In this document: positions 1-8,024 of the stretch, one piece after another
Numbering within the stretch: position 1 is the stretch's first letter
Layout: each line of letters starts with the position of its first letter
NCBI GenBank assembly: GCA_964561545.1
Contig: CAZLQF010000004.1
Location: 62,001 to 126,000, forward strand
Direction: 5' to 3'
DNA length: 64,000 nt
DNA from: CAZLQF01 sp964561545
GTDB taxonomy: Bacteria; Bacteroidota; Bacteroidia; CAILMK01; CAYYUA01
The notes under the pieces: generated by a model
The model's database searches: none
Told to the model about the DNA's origin: nothing
What the model saw: only the letters and a program-made list of their open reading frames with translations
Position numbers and translations under genes: made by a program

Positions 1-396
1 AGGAAGTCGTTCAAAGAAGGTTTTAAGTTTATCAGCATTTTTTTTAATTGAGGCTGGTAACTGTAATAAAATGGGTCCTATGTTTTCCTTAAGAGCCGGC
101 AGGTTTTCAAAAATTTGGCTCATGCGCTCCATTAAGGCATCGTCTGCCTTAAGTTTTTTAATTTGAGTAATGTAACGGTGCATCTTGATTGCGATACGAA
201 AAGTGTTAGGGGTTTTGTCATGCCATTTATTGAAGGTCGATTGCTGAATAACATGGTAAAAAGAATAACTAATCTCGGTTGTGTTGAATTGGCTGCTGTA
301 ATAGTCCAGCTTGTTCTGATTCTTAGTGCTACTTGGATAAAATTCCTGGTCATACTTTTGAAATGTCCACCCGGAAGTGCCAATAAACCAATCCAT
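1..396 (-). CDS. DUF72 (YecE-like) family protein, N-terminal part
   Basis: The frame opens at an ATG (394-396, minus strand) and runs 132 codons off base 1 without a stop, so only the N-terminal half of a roughly 240-300 residue protein is present. It begins MDWFIGTSGW and later has EISYSFY, MHRYITQIKKL and GPILLQLP, the usual signature blocks of DUF72, a TIM-barrel-like family of unknown activity. The family normally has EIN-TFY where this protein has EISYSFY. It is transcribed away from yaaA. Family assignment is confident; function is unknown. Confidence 0.85.
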   Translation of the reverse strand, partial: MDWFIGTSGWTFQKYDQEFYPSSTKNQNKLDYYSSQFNTTEISYSFYHVIQQSTFNKWHDKTPNTFRIAIKMHRYITQIKKLKADDALMERMSQIFENLPALKENIGPILLQLPASIKKNADKLKTFFERLP

Positions 397-401
397 ACGA
401 A

Positions 402-434
402 TTGTTTTTAAATAAATAAAAGCATTTATCTTTG
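402..434 (+). promoter_or_regulatory. putative Bacteroidota-type promoter for the yaaA transcript
   Basis: TATCTTTG at 427-434 matches the TAnnTTTG -7 element, with TTG at 402-404 as a possible -33 element (22-base spacing, slightly long). It points toward yaaA, about 200 bases downstream, so the transcript would include the 30-codon frame at 547-639. Confidence 0.4.
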
Positions 435-546
435 AATATGCAAATGAAAGGCTCAGTAAAGAAAGGATTCTAAGGTTTAATTTAAGGAATTATGATTTTA
501 TTTGGTGTAGTTGTTGCTAATTGCTTTTTTACTTCTTCATCATTTC

Positions 547-639
547 ATGGTTAAGCCAGGAATTAGCAACCAGGAGGCTTTCATTACGTTTTTTGAACAA
601 AATATTGTGAAAGCAGTTGAAACAATAAAAAAGCTATGA
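547..639 (+). CDS. possible 30-residue leader peptide overlapping yaaA
   Basis: A short frame starts at ATG 547 and ends in TGA at 637-639, sharing ATGA with the yaaA start at 636. The predicted product begins MVKPGISNQEAF and ends VETIKKL, an amphipathic composition that looks protein-like. I do not recognise a family. It could be a translationally coupled leader, the remnant C-terminus of a lost gene, or chance. The exact 4-base overlap is the main reason to list it. Confidence 0.3.
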   Translation: MVKPGISNQEAFITFFEQNIVKAVETIKKL

Positions 640-1400
640 TCATTATTTTATCACCTTCAAAGACGATGAATTTTGAGGATCAAGTAACTGCCAACAAATA
701 TAGCAGTCCTGTATTCCAGCGAGAAGCGCAAACGTTGGTTCAAACCCTTCAGCAATTTAAGCCTGAAGACATCAAAAAACTGATGGATGTTAACGACAAG
801 ATCGCAGAATTGAATTACCAAAGGTTCCAGGAATTTGACCTTTCTTTTAATCCATCAAGCGGAAGACAAGCCTTGCTTGCTTACCGAGGTGACGTATATG
901 CAGGATTGGATATAGCCAACTATTCAGAACAAGATTTGAAATTTGCTCAAGAGCAGGTTAGGATCATATCTGGCCTTTATGGCCTTCTTCGTGCTTTGGA
1001 TATTATTCAGCCTTACCGGTTAGAGATGAGCAATAAGCTTGAAAATCCGCAAGGTAAAGATCTATATACTTTCTGGGGCCATAAGATTACCAATCAAATT
1101 CGAAAAGAGCTTCAGGAGCATCAAAATCAAACCTTGGTTAACCTTGCCTCCAATGAATATTACAAAGCAATAGATCATGACCAAGTCAAGCAGCAATTGG
1201 TAACTCCCGTATTCAAAGAATATAAAGATGGTAAGTACAAAACCATTGCCATTTATGCCAAAAAAGCCCGTGGTATGATGACAGATTACATTATTCAAAA
1301 TAAAATAGAGGATCCTGAAGGCATTAAAGGTTTTGATTATGAAGGTTACCACTTCAATGCTGATCTTTCATCTGACCGGGAATGGATCTTTACTCGCTAA
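636..1400 (+). CDS. yaaA: peroxide stress protein YaaA (UPF0246/DUF328)
   Basis: The 254-residue protein has full family length. Seen in sequence: the N-terminal LSPSKTMNF block, PYRLEM near the middle, the ASNEYYK block, and the C-terminal GFDYEGYHFN block followed by a family-typical end. In Escherichia coli YaaA limits intracellular iron and so reduces Fenton damage during hydrogen peroxide stress, and the fold binds DNA. It is a cytosolic protein. The start at ATG 636 fits family N-termini. The gene is preceded by a 30-codon frame overlapping by ATGA and by a candidate promoter at 402-434. Confidence 0.93.
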   Translation: MIIILSPSKTMNFEDQVTANKYSSPVFQREAQTLVQTLQQFKPEDIKKLMDVNDKIAELNYQRFQEFDLSFNPSSGRQALLAYRGDVYAGLDIANYSEQDLKFAQEQVRIISGLYGLLRALDIIQPYRLEMSNKLENPQGKDLYTFWGHKITNQIRKELQEHQNQTLVNLASNEYYKAIDHDQVKQQLVTPVFKEYKDGKYKTIAIYAKKARGMMTDYIIQNKIEDPEGIKGFDYEGYHFNADLSSDREWIFTR

Positions 1401-1543
1401 TTTAAATGCTTATTCTTCCCTAACCGGTCATTACCCATTACCAAATTTCAAAACCGTTGCAATTGTTTAAAACAAGAATTAAGTTTTCTTTTTAATCGTT
1501 GGTATAAGGAAATCATGAAATATCGAAGCAAAAAAGCGAAGGA

Positions 1544-1551
1544 TACATTTG
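1544..1551 (+). promoter_or_regulatory. -7 promoter element close to the amidoligase start
   Basis: TACATTTG is an exact TAnnTTTG match that ends only four bases before ATG 1556. No clear -33 element is seen. If used, the transcript would be leaderless or the real start would be the in-frame ATG at 1619. Confidence 0.3.
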
Positions 1552-1555
1552 TGGG

Positions 1556-2566
1556 ATGATTGAAGTTGAGCAATTAAAATATCCTAATAAGCAAACCAAT
1601 CACGAGGGTAAATCAAGAATGGTTGGCGTTGAACTTGAGTTTGCCAACTTAAAGCTGGATCAAATAGCTCAAATAATTATCGACCAATTCGGAGGTGAGC
1701 TCTACAAGGCAAATCCATACCATTATGAAGTAAGCAACACGGCATTGGGGACTTTTTTCATGGAAATTGATGCTTCCCTTTTGAAAGAAATGGTGATCCA
1801 GGGTTACCTTGAAGAAATGGGGATCAGCAGAAAGGAAGATTATAAATTAAGAGAAGCCATTGACAATATTATGCGGGATGTGGCAGAATCAATTGTTCCT
1901 TATGAGGTGAGCACGCCACCCATTGCAATAGAGCAGATCGATCAAATCGAGACTTTGAAAAACAACCTAAGAAAAGCTGGTGCAAAAGGAACAGAAGACT
2001 CCCTGGTTTATGCTTTTGGCTTGCAGCTCAATCCCGATGTCCCCTCATTAGAACCCGGCTATTTGGTCAATTACATAAGGGCTTTTATGTTGTTTTACCA
2101 CTATTTGAAGCAACAATTGGAAGTGGATTTTACCAGGAAGCTAACCCCTTATGTGAATCCCTATTCCCGCAAATACACCAAAATTGTATTAAATGAGGGT
2201 TACAACCCCTCCATGGAAAAATTGATTGATGATTACGTATATCACAATCCAACCCGGAACAGATCACTGGATTTATTACCCCTATTTGCCTTTTTAGATT
2301 ACCATAAGGTAACGGAGGCGGTAGAAGATACCTTGATCAAGCCACGTCCTACATTTCACTATCGGTTTCCAAACAGTAAGGTTAGTTTGGAATCATGGAC
2401 CATCGTTCATGAATGGAATCATTGGGTGATGGTTGAAAGGCTTGCTGAAGATGAACAAAACCTCAAAGCACTTAGCGAAGATTATTTAAGGTATTTAGAT
2501 GATCCGTTTTACTTTAAAAAAGACTGGATTACTCAACTCCAAGCATGGATAAACCAAAACAAATAA
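1556..2566 (+). CDS. putative amidoligase (Amidoligase_2 family)
   Basis: The 336-residue protein carries the blocks of the glutamine-synthetase-like Amidoligase_2 family: GVELEFANL near residue 24 (acidic ATP/metal site), FGLQLNPDVPS near 160, NPYSRKYTK near 200, and NPTRNRSLDLLPLF near 240. These enzymes are predicted to join an amine to a carboxylate using ATP, making peptide-like or gamma-glutamyl-type bonds; substrates are mostly unknown. The stop overlaps the next gene, a C26 amide hydrolase, by 22 bases, so the two are surely co-translated. An alternative start is ATG 1619 (MVGVELEF), just before the first conserved block. The residues 1-21 are not needed for the fold as far as I can judge. 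Confidence 0.85.
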   Translation: MIEVEQLKYPNKQTNHEGKSRMVGVELEFANLKLDQIAQIIIDQFGGELYKANPYHYEVSNTALGTFFMEIDASLLKEMVIQGYLEEMGISRKEDYKLREAIDNIMRDVAESIVPYEVSTPPIAIEQIDQIETLKNNLRKAGAKGTEDSLVYAFGLQLNPDVPSLEPGYLVNYIRAFMLFYHYLKQQLEVDFTRKLTPYVNPYSRKYTKIVLNEGYNPSMEKLIDDYVYHNPTRNRSLDLLPLFAFLDYHKVTEAVEDTLIKPRPTFHYRFPNSKVSLESWTIVHEWNHWVMVERLAEDEQNLKALSEDYLRYLDDPFYFKKDWITQLQAWINQNK

Positions 2567-3339
2567 AACCCCTTATAGGCGTTACCGGTCCGGTTAAAGG
2601 CGGATTGGGTGAATGGTGGTTTTTACGCTACAAAATTAAAAAAGCAGGAGGGCGCCCAGTTCGAATAACAGCTGCCACTAAAAACAGATCCTATGAACTC
2701 GATGGTCTCTTATTGAGCGGTGGCGGAGATATCAATCCTGAAAGGTACGGGAAACCCATAACCTCTTTGAGGCACATCAAAAAAAAGCGGTCAAGAAAAT
2801 TCATTGAGTGGTGTATTTACCCCCTTACCACCATTTTTAAACGTTTATTGGGTGTTGGCTCCTCTGAGATAGATAAGGAGCGAGATGCGACTGAATTTGG
2901 ATTGGTGGATCAATGCTTAAATAATGGCAAACCTATTTTAGGCATTTGTCGAGGGATGCAGCTCATTAACATTTTTATGGGCGGGACCTTGTATCACGAT
3001 ATTCGAAGTTTAGAACTGGAAAATCCGGTTAATAAAACCTTTAGGGCCCGTAAATCTATCAATATTGAGGAAGGCTCTTTGATTCAACATCTTTTAGGAA
3101 CAACTTTATGCGAGGTTAACAGCCTGCATACTCAAGCCATTGATGAACTTGGTTCCCAAATAAAAACGACTGCCAAAGATCAAAATGGGTTAACCCAAGC
3201 TATTGAATATCAAGGTCATCCTTTCATTTTGGGAATTCAATGGCATCCTGAATATTTGCCTTATAACCTTCCCCAACTCAACATTTTTACATCCTACATA
3301 CAAGCCTGCCTTAAAAACATGAAGCAAGAACAAGCTTAA
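2545..3339 (+). CDS. gamma-glutamyl hydrolase-like class I amidotransferase (peptidase C26)
   Basis: The 264-residue protein has the class I glutamine-amidotransferase fold with a complete catalytic triad: Cys135 in GICRGMQ, and His234 with Glu236 in QWHPEY. LSGGGDINPERYG near residue 58 is typical of the C26 (PuuD-like, gamma-glutamyl-GABA hydrolase) branch. It should hydrolyse gamma-glutamyl or similar amides. Residues 75-108 are an unusual basic then hydrophobic insert (KKKRSRKF followed by a hydrophobic stretch), which might bind membrane. The gene begins inside the amidoligase gene, so the pair may build and cleave the same amide, or the hydrolase may supply ammonia or recycle product. 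The true substrate cannot be read from sequence. Confidence 0.88.
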   Translation: MDKPKQIKPLIGVTGPVKGGLGEWWFLRYKIKKAGGRPVRITAATKNRSYELDGLLLSGGGDINPERYGKPITSLRHIKKKRSRKFIEWCIYPLTTIFKRLLGVGSSEIDKERDATEFGLVDQCLNNGKPILGICRGMQLINIFMGGTLYHDIRSLELENPVNKTFRARKSINIEEGSLIQHLLGTTLCEVNSLHTQAIDELGSQIKTTAKDQNGLTQAIEYQGHPFILGIQWHPEYLPYNLPQLNIFTSYIQACLKNMKQEQA

Positions 3340-3365
3340 CCCTTTTTGAAAGGTATTATTATGAC

Positions 3366-3403
3366 AAAAAAAGGCAGATCCAAGCCTTTATGAACCTGCC
3401 TTT
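3366..3403 (-). terminator. rho-independent terminator downstream of cysN
   Basis: Perfect 8-base arms AAAGGCAG (3370-3377) and CTGCCTTT (3396-3403) are followed on the minus strand by a run of seven T (3366-3372). It lies between the convergent C26 hydrolase and cysN genes and best serves cysN. Confidence 0.6.
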
Positions 3404-3432
3404 CAATGTATTATTAGCAAAATTGTTATTGC

Positions 3433-4674
3433 TTAATTGATCATACCGGCTGCTACCGTGTTATTGGTTGTTTCGTCAATGATAATTACACTGCCGGTTT
3501 CACGGTTTTTATCATAGGGGTCGTAAAGCAAGGGTTTTGACGTACGCACTTTAATACGACCAATATCATTTAAGCTGATTTGTTTGTCATCTTCTACCCG
3601 GTGAAGTGTATTGATATCAATTTTATAAAGCACTTCTTTGATCATGCATTTCGCATTGTTGGTAGTGTGCATGATGGTATATTTTCCACGTGGATTCAAA
3701 GGCTCCTCATCCATCCAGCATATCATCATGTCAATATCCTGCTTAGCTTCAGGTTGGTTATGTTCTTTTACGATCATATCGCCTCGGCTGATGTCGATTT
3801 CATCCTCTAATTCTAAGGCAATGGACATTGGAGGATATGCTTCGTCTAGATTTTTTTCTGCTATGCTAAGGCTTTTGATCTTACTTTTGAAACCAGAAGG
3901 AAGTACCATAACTTCATCCTGTGGTTTAAAAATACCTCCTCTTACCCGGCCTGCATAACCACGATAGTCTTCAAAATCTTTTTTACGGGGCCTTATAACA
4001 TACTGGACCGCAAGCCTACTATCCACGTAATCAAATTCTGTAGTAACTGGAACATTTTCAAGGGCGTATAGCAAGGAGGGTCCATCATACCAATTCATGT
4101 TCTCTGATTTATGGACCACATTGTCTCCTTCCAAAGCACTGATGGGGATGAATTCAAGGTCAGGTATGTTTACTTTTGAAACAAATGCAAGGAAATCTTC
4201 CTTGATCTTTTCGAATACTTCTTGCTTGTATTCTACCAGGTCCATTTTATTGATGCACACCATAACATGGTTGATACCCAAAAGATTGGTGATGAAAGTA
4301 TGCCTTCTTGTTTGCTCAATTACCCCATAACGAGCATCTATTAAAATAATGGCAAGATCAGAATTAGAAGCACCGGTTACCATATTCCGAGTATATTGAA
4401 CGTGGCCAGGGGTATCTGCCAGGATAAATTTTCGCTTGGGCGTAGCAAAATAACGGTAAGCTACATCAATTGTAATGCCTTGTTCCCGCTCAGCTTTAAG
4501 GCCATCGGTGACCAAAGCAAAGTTTACGGTATCTTCGCCACGTTGTTTACTTGTGGCCTCTACGGCCTCCAATTGGTCCTGAAATATGGTCTTGGAATCA
4601 AAAAGTAACCGGCCAATCAAGGTACTTTTTCCATCATCAACACTACCAGCTGTAGCAAATCTTAAGAGATCCAT
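3433..4674 (-). CDS. cysN: sulfate adenylyltransferase subunit 1 (GTPase)
   Basis: The 413-residue protein is an EF-Tu-like GTPase with GSVDDGKST (G1, near residue 10), DTPGHVQY (G3), NKMD (G4) and SALEG (G5), followed by two beta-barrel domains. It couples GTP hydrolysis to formation of adenosine 5'-phosphosulfate from ATP and sulfate by CysD. It is shorter than E. coli CysN (about 475) and has no fused APS kinase domain, consistent with a separate cysC here. It lies 39 bases after cysD on the same strand, so the two are co-transcribed, and a terminator follows it. Confidence 0.95.
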   Translation of the reverse strand: MDLLRFATAGSVDDGKSTLIGRLLFDSKTIFQDQLEAVEATSKQRGEDTVNFALVTDGLKAEREQGITIDVAYRYFATPKRKFILADTPGHVQYTRNMVTGASNSDLAIILIDARYGVIEQTRRHTFITNLLGINHVMVCINKMDLVEYKQEVFEKIKEDFLAFVSKVNIPDLEFIPISALEGDNVVHKSENMNWYDGPSLLYALENVPVTTEFDYVDSRLAVQYVIRPRKKDFEDYRGYAGRVRGGIFKPQDEVMVLPSGFKSKIKSLSIAEKNLDEAYPPMSIALELEDEIDISRGDMIVKEHNQPEAKQDIDMMICWMDEEPLNPRGKYTIMHTTNNAKCMIKEVLYKIDINTLHRVEDDKQISLNDIGRIKVRTSKPLLYDPYDKNRETGSVIIIDETTNNTVAAGMIN

Positions 4675-4713
4675 ATGCTTTTGATTGTATTTAGGTATTT
4701 AGCAAGCGATTTA

Positions 4714-5619
4714 TTAAAAATAACCCTCTCGTTTGCGATCTTCCATAGAAGAATCAGATCGCTTATCATCAGCTCTTCCTGCTCTTTCTGTCACCCTCAA
4801 AGATTCTACTTCTTCAATGACTTCCCGAAGGTTGGACGCATTGGACAAGAAAGCTCCTGTACAAGTCATGTCACCAATAGTTCTGAAGCGCACATCCAAC
4901 TCTTCGGTTTGTTCATTTTCCGTAGGTTGGATCAGGTCGGATACAGCAAGATAAACGCCTTCTCTTTGAACAACTTTACGTTTATGAGAGAAATAAATAG
5001 AGGGTAGTTCAAGGCCTTCTTCCAAGATGTAATGCCAGACGTCCATTTCGGTCCAATTACTGATAGGAAACACCCTAAAATGCTCTCCATATTCTTTCTT
5101 GCCATTCAGTAACTTCCAAAGTTCCGGTCGTTGATTCTTAGGATCCCATGATCCAAATTCATCTCGGTGGGAAAAGAACCGTTCTTTGGCCCTGGATTTT
5201 TCTTCATCCCTTCGAGCACCACCGATGGCTGCATCAAAACGGAATTCCTCAATAGATTCCATTAAGGTTACCGATTGAATCTTGTTACGGCTGGCATTGG
5301 GCCCTTTTTCTTCTTTTGCGCGACCTGCATCAATGGTATCCTGTACTTTCCTAACTTTGAGATCCGCTTCGTAAGCATTTACCACATAGTCGCGAAATTG
5401 GATTGTTTCTTCAAAGTTATGTCCTGTATCGATATGCATGATAGGAAAGGGGATCCGTGCCGGGTAGAATGCTTTATAAGCCAGGTGCAAAACCAAAACC
5501 GAATCCTTACCACCTGAAAATAAGAGCACGGGTTTTTCAAATTGAGCAGCCACTTCACGTATGATATAAATGGCTTCTGCTTCAAGCTCTTGCAGATGAG
5601 TTAATTTATAATCCTTCAT
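4714..5619 (-). CDS. cysD: sulfate adenylyltransferase subunit 2
   Basis: The 301-residue protein is an N-type ATP pyrophosphatase with the PP-loop SGGKDS at residues 35-40 and HIDTGHNF soon after. The C-terminus carries the arginine-rich tail typical of CysD (SMEDRKREGYF). With CysN it activates sulfate to APS in the cytosol. No APS or PAPS reductase, sulfotransferase or CysQ-named gene is next to it, so the window does not show whether the product feeds cysteine synthesis or sulfation of polysaccharide. It is separated from cysC by 217 bases containing a candidate promoter. Confidence 0.95.
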   Translation of the reverse strand: MKDYKLTHLQELEAEAIYIIREVAAQFEKPVLLFSGGKDSVLVLHLAYKAFYPARIPFPIMHIDTGHNFEETIQFRDYVVNAYEADLKVRKVQDTIDAGRAKEEKGPNASRNKIQSVTLMESIEEFRFDAAIGGARRDEEKSRAKERFFSHRDEFGSWDPKNQRPELWKLLNGKKEYGEHFRVFPISNWTEMDVWHYILEEGLELPSIYFSHKRKVVQREGVYLAVSDLIQPTENEQTEELDVRFRTIGDMTCTGAFLSNASNLREVIEEVESLRVTERAGRADDKRSDSSMEDRKREGYF

Positions 5620-5648
5620 AGCTCAAATATTGGTTTTTTTGGAATGTG

Positions 5649-5681
5649 CAAAATTCGTGATTATCAGCCGAGATAAACAAA
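5649..5681 (-). promoter_or_regulatory. putative promoter for cysD-cysN
   Basis: Read on the minus strand: TTTG (5678-5681), 21 bases, then GAATTTTG (5649-5656) followed by CA. This departs from TAnnTTTG only at the first base. It sits about 30 bases upstream of the cysD start. Confidence 0.4.
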
Positions 5682-5836
5682 TAAAAGAGTAAAATTTTTT
5701 CTAACTATTGAGCATCATTTTTAGTCAAGCAAAATGGCCTAAATTACTTTCTGTTTTAATTACAGGATAAAGCTTAAGTTAGTACTTAAATTTGCTTTTA
5801 AAATTTATCTTTAAAATTTACAGGTAATCTGCAAGA

Positions 5837-6433
5837 TCATGTAACCGATACCATCTTTTCTAAATGGTTGAAAAGCCGATTCACACTTTCTTCTGCACTT
5901 TCCTGATCGGTATTGATTTCCAGGCTTGGTTTTACAGGAGCTTCAAACTCGGTATGAATTCCGGTAAATTCCTTGATCTCCCCAGCTCGGGCTTTTTTAT
6001 ACAAGCCTTTTACGTCCCTGTCTTCACATACTTCCAGGGGCGCATTTACATAAACCTCGCAAAAATCCTTATGACCAATAATATCACCTGCCATTTCACG
6101 GATAGAGCGGGTAGGACTAATAAAAGAGTTGATGGTGATGACCCCTGTATCCAAAAATAACCGGGATACCTCAGCAATCCTTCTAATGTTTTCAATGCGG
6201 TCTTCTTGAGAAAATCCAAGGTTGTTACAGAGCCCTGATCTTACATTGTCACCATCTAATAGTTTGGTCATATATCCGCTTTGATGAAGTTGGCTTTCAA
6301 GGCCTTTGGCAATGGTACTCTTGCCTGATCCCGACAAACCGGTCATCCAAACAACAATGCCTTTTTGTTTGAGAAGCCACTCTTTGTCTTTTCGATTTAA
6401 TATTTGGTCAAATATTGGATGTATGTGTTCCAA
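5837..6433 (-). CDS. cysC: adenylylsulfate kinase
   Basis: The 198-residue P-loop kinase has GLSGSGKST at 32-40, the LDGDNVRSGL block, and the NAPLEVCEDRDVKGLY block of APS kinases. It phosphorylates APS to PAPS. The only start giving the family-typical N-terminus (EHIHPIFDQ) is a TTG at 6431-6433; the next in-frame ATG is at residue 30, inside the strand leading to the P-loop and too late. cysC lies upstream of cysD and cysN on the same strand, but the 217-base gap with its own promoter suggests separate or partly separate transcription. Confidence 0.93.
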   Translation of the reverse strand: MEHIHPIFDQILNRKDKEWLLKQKGIVVWMTGLSGSGKSTIAKGLESQLHQSGYMTKLLDGDNVRSGLCNNLGFSQEDRIENIRRIAEVSRLFLDTGVITINSFISPTRSIREMAGDIIGHKDFCEVYVNAPLEVCEDRDVKGLYKKARAGEIKEFTGIHTEFEAPVKPSLEINTDQESAEESVNRLFNHLEKMVSVT

Positions 6434-6490
6434 CCCCTTAAGTTTTAGCGCGAAATTAATGATTTATCGTGTTTAAAAGGGTATGAGTGG

Positions 6491-6548
6491 GTGGTAATTA
6501 AAATTTAGTTTTATGTCGCTGCGAAAGGATGCGAGGTAAAATTACCAC
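6491..6548. repeat. 9-base inverted repeat between cysC and the macro gene
   Basis: GTGGTAATT (6491-6499) and AATTACCAC (6540-6548) are perfect inverted copies separated by 40 bases, with a shorter nested TCGC/GCGA pair inside. It lies in the 5' region of both the divergent cysC and the macro-domain gene, so it could be an operator or a leader hairpin for either. Confidence 0.5.
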
Positions 6549-6599
6549 TGCCAATTGGAAAACTGCTCCTTAGTTATTATTTTAGTCCAAAAAAGGGGT

Positions 6600-7130
6600 A
6601 TGCAAATCAATATTGCAAACACTGTTCTGGAATGTATAGAAGGAAACATCGTTAAACAGGATGATTGTGAAGCAATTGTCAATGCAGCCAATGCTCAATT
6701 AAGGATTGGCGGAGGGGTGGCTGGCGCCATCCATCGAGCTGCAGGTAGAGGCCTTGAAGAAGAATGCATGAGAATGGCTCCGATTCAACCTGGTGAAGCT
6801 GTCATTTCTGGAGGCCATGAACTGCCCAATAATTATGTGATCCATTGCTTAGGGCCTGTTTATGGTAAGGATGAACCAGCAGATGAAATTCTGGCCAATT
6901 GTTACAGGAACTCATTAGAATTGGCTGATCAATATGAGGTTAGTAAAGTTGCCTTTCCTGCCATATCAACAGGTGCATTTGGGTATCCCATCGAAGAAGC
7001 TGCTTCAGTAGCTATCAATACTGTAATAGAGGCATTACCCAGATTAAATCATTTAGGAATGGTTCGGTTTGTGTTATTTGGTAAGCAAGACCAACAAATT
7101 TTTGAAAGCATTATTGATGGTTTTAAATAA
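6600..7130 (+). CDS. macro domain protein (ADP-ribose / O-acetyl-ADP-ribose hydrolase type)
   Basis: From ATG 6600 the protein has 176 residues, essentially one macro domain. Seen: AIVNAANAQLRIGGGVAGAIHRAAG near residue 20-45 (split motif: catalytic-type NAAN, GGGVA and AIH), and ISTGAFGYP near 120, the second ADP-ribose loop. The family binds ADP-ribose and commonly deacetylates O-acetyl-ADP-ribose or removes ADP-ribose from proteins. A frame continues upstream to 6555, but those 15 residues do not match macro N-termini. It stands alone between cysC and yceI. Specific substrate is not decidable from sequence. Confidence 0.88.
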   Translation: MQINIANTVLECIEGNIVKQDDCEAIVNAANAQLRIGGGVAGAIHRAAGRGLEEECMRMAPIQPGEAVISGGHELPNNYVIHCLGPVYGKDEPADEILANCYRNSLELADQYEVSKVAFPAISTGAFGYPIEEAASVAINTVIEALPRLNHLGMVRFVLFGKQDQQIFESIIDGFK

Positions 7131-7211
7131 AACAAACAATAGGTTGTTATAAAAACTATTTGGTTTTACACTTTGTATGATTTTTAATTCGATGTTGCAA
7201 CATTGATTTTG

Positions 7212-7219
7212 TAGGTTTG
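7212..7219 (+). promoter_or_regulatory. -7 promoter element for yceI
   Basis: TAGGTTTG followed by CA matches the Bacteroidota consensus and lies 25 bases before ATG 7244. A TTG at 7195-7197 is closer than usual for a -33 element. Confidence 0.45.
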
Positions 7220-7243
7220 CATGAATCTAAAAAAGAAGAAATT

Positions 7244-7828
7244 ATGAAACACCTAAAAATTACTTTGCTGGCCCTTTTAGTAATAGTTACAAGTGCTTAT
7301 GCAGCGACCAAATGGACTATTGATAAAGCGCATACTAAGATCCAGTTTACAGCTGAGCACATGAAAATTTCTGAAGTCACAGGCGAATTTAAGGAGTATG
7401 AGGGTTCAATTAAAAGCGAAGGAGACGATTTCGAAAATGCTACCATCAATGTAAACATTATGGTAAATAGCATTAACACCGATAACGAAAAGCGTGACAA
7501 GCATTTGAAGGGTGAAGATTTTTTTCACGCTGAAAAATACCCTAAGATTACCTTCAAAAGTACTTCGCTTGAAAAAATGGAGGGCGACAAGTACAAAATG
7601 TCAGGTAAATTAACCATGCGAGGAAATACGCAGGAAGAAGAATTTACAGCCGTTCATAATGGCACTGTTAAAGATCCATGGGGTAAGACCAAATCTGGCT
7701 GGAAAGTAACAGGCACCATTAATCGATTTGACTATGGGCTTGAATGGAACAAAACATTAGAAGCAGGTGGATTGGTAGTAGGTGAGGAAATTGATATTAC
7801 TGCTGATGTCGAGTTAGCTAAGAAGTAG
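7244..7828 (+). CDS. YceI family periplasmic lipid-binding protein
   Basis: From ATG 7244 the protein has 194 residues: a signal peptide of about 20 residues ending SAYA, then the lipocalin-like YceI fold (WTIDKAHTKIQFTAEHMKIS, HLKGEDFF, FPKITFKS-like block, MRGNTQEEEF, and NRFDYGLEWN). Members bind isoprenoid-type lipids in the periplasm; physiological roles vary and often relate to stress. The longer frame from 7217 would put nine charged residues ahead of the signal peptide and would start inside the -7 promoter element, so it is rejected. A strong terminator follows, so it is monocistronic. Confidence 0.92.
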   Translation: MKHLKITLLALLVIVTSAYAATKWTIDKAHTKIQFTAEHMKISEVTGEFKEYEGSIKSEGDDFENATINVNIMVNSINTDNEKRDKHLKGEDFFHAEKYPKITFKSTSLEKMEGDKYKMSGKLTMRGNTQEEEFTAVHNGTVKDPWGKTKSGWKVTGTINRFDYGLEWNKTLEAGGLVVGEEIDITADVELAKK

Positions 7829-7853
7829 TAAAAAAGATAATTTACATTAGATT

Positions 7854-7897
7854 GCCCCTGGATTTGATTGAAATGATCTGTTCAGGGGCTTTTTTTA
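7854..7897 (+). terminator. rho-independent terminator of yceI
   Basis: GCCCCTG (7854-7860) and CAGGGGC (7883-7889) form a perfect stem, followed by eight T (7890-7897). Confidence 0.78.
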
Positions 7898-8024
7898 TGT
7901 GATTCTTACTTTGAATAATTTAATTATGCCTAAAAAGCCCATTATGAGACTTTACAAGGTCAGGTTAATGGTAGAAATTGAAGCTACCTTAATTTTATAA
8001 AAAATAATTCTGAGCCGTTATCCA

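Noticed and set aside
7926..8000. 24-codon frame between yceI and pgk
   Set aside because: Too short, not followed by a coupled gene, and placed downstream of a strong terminator.
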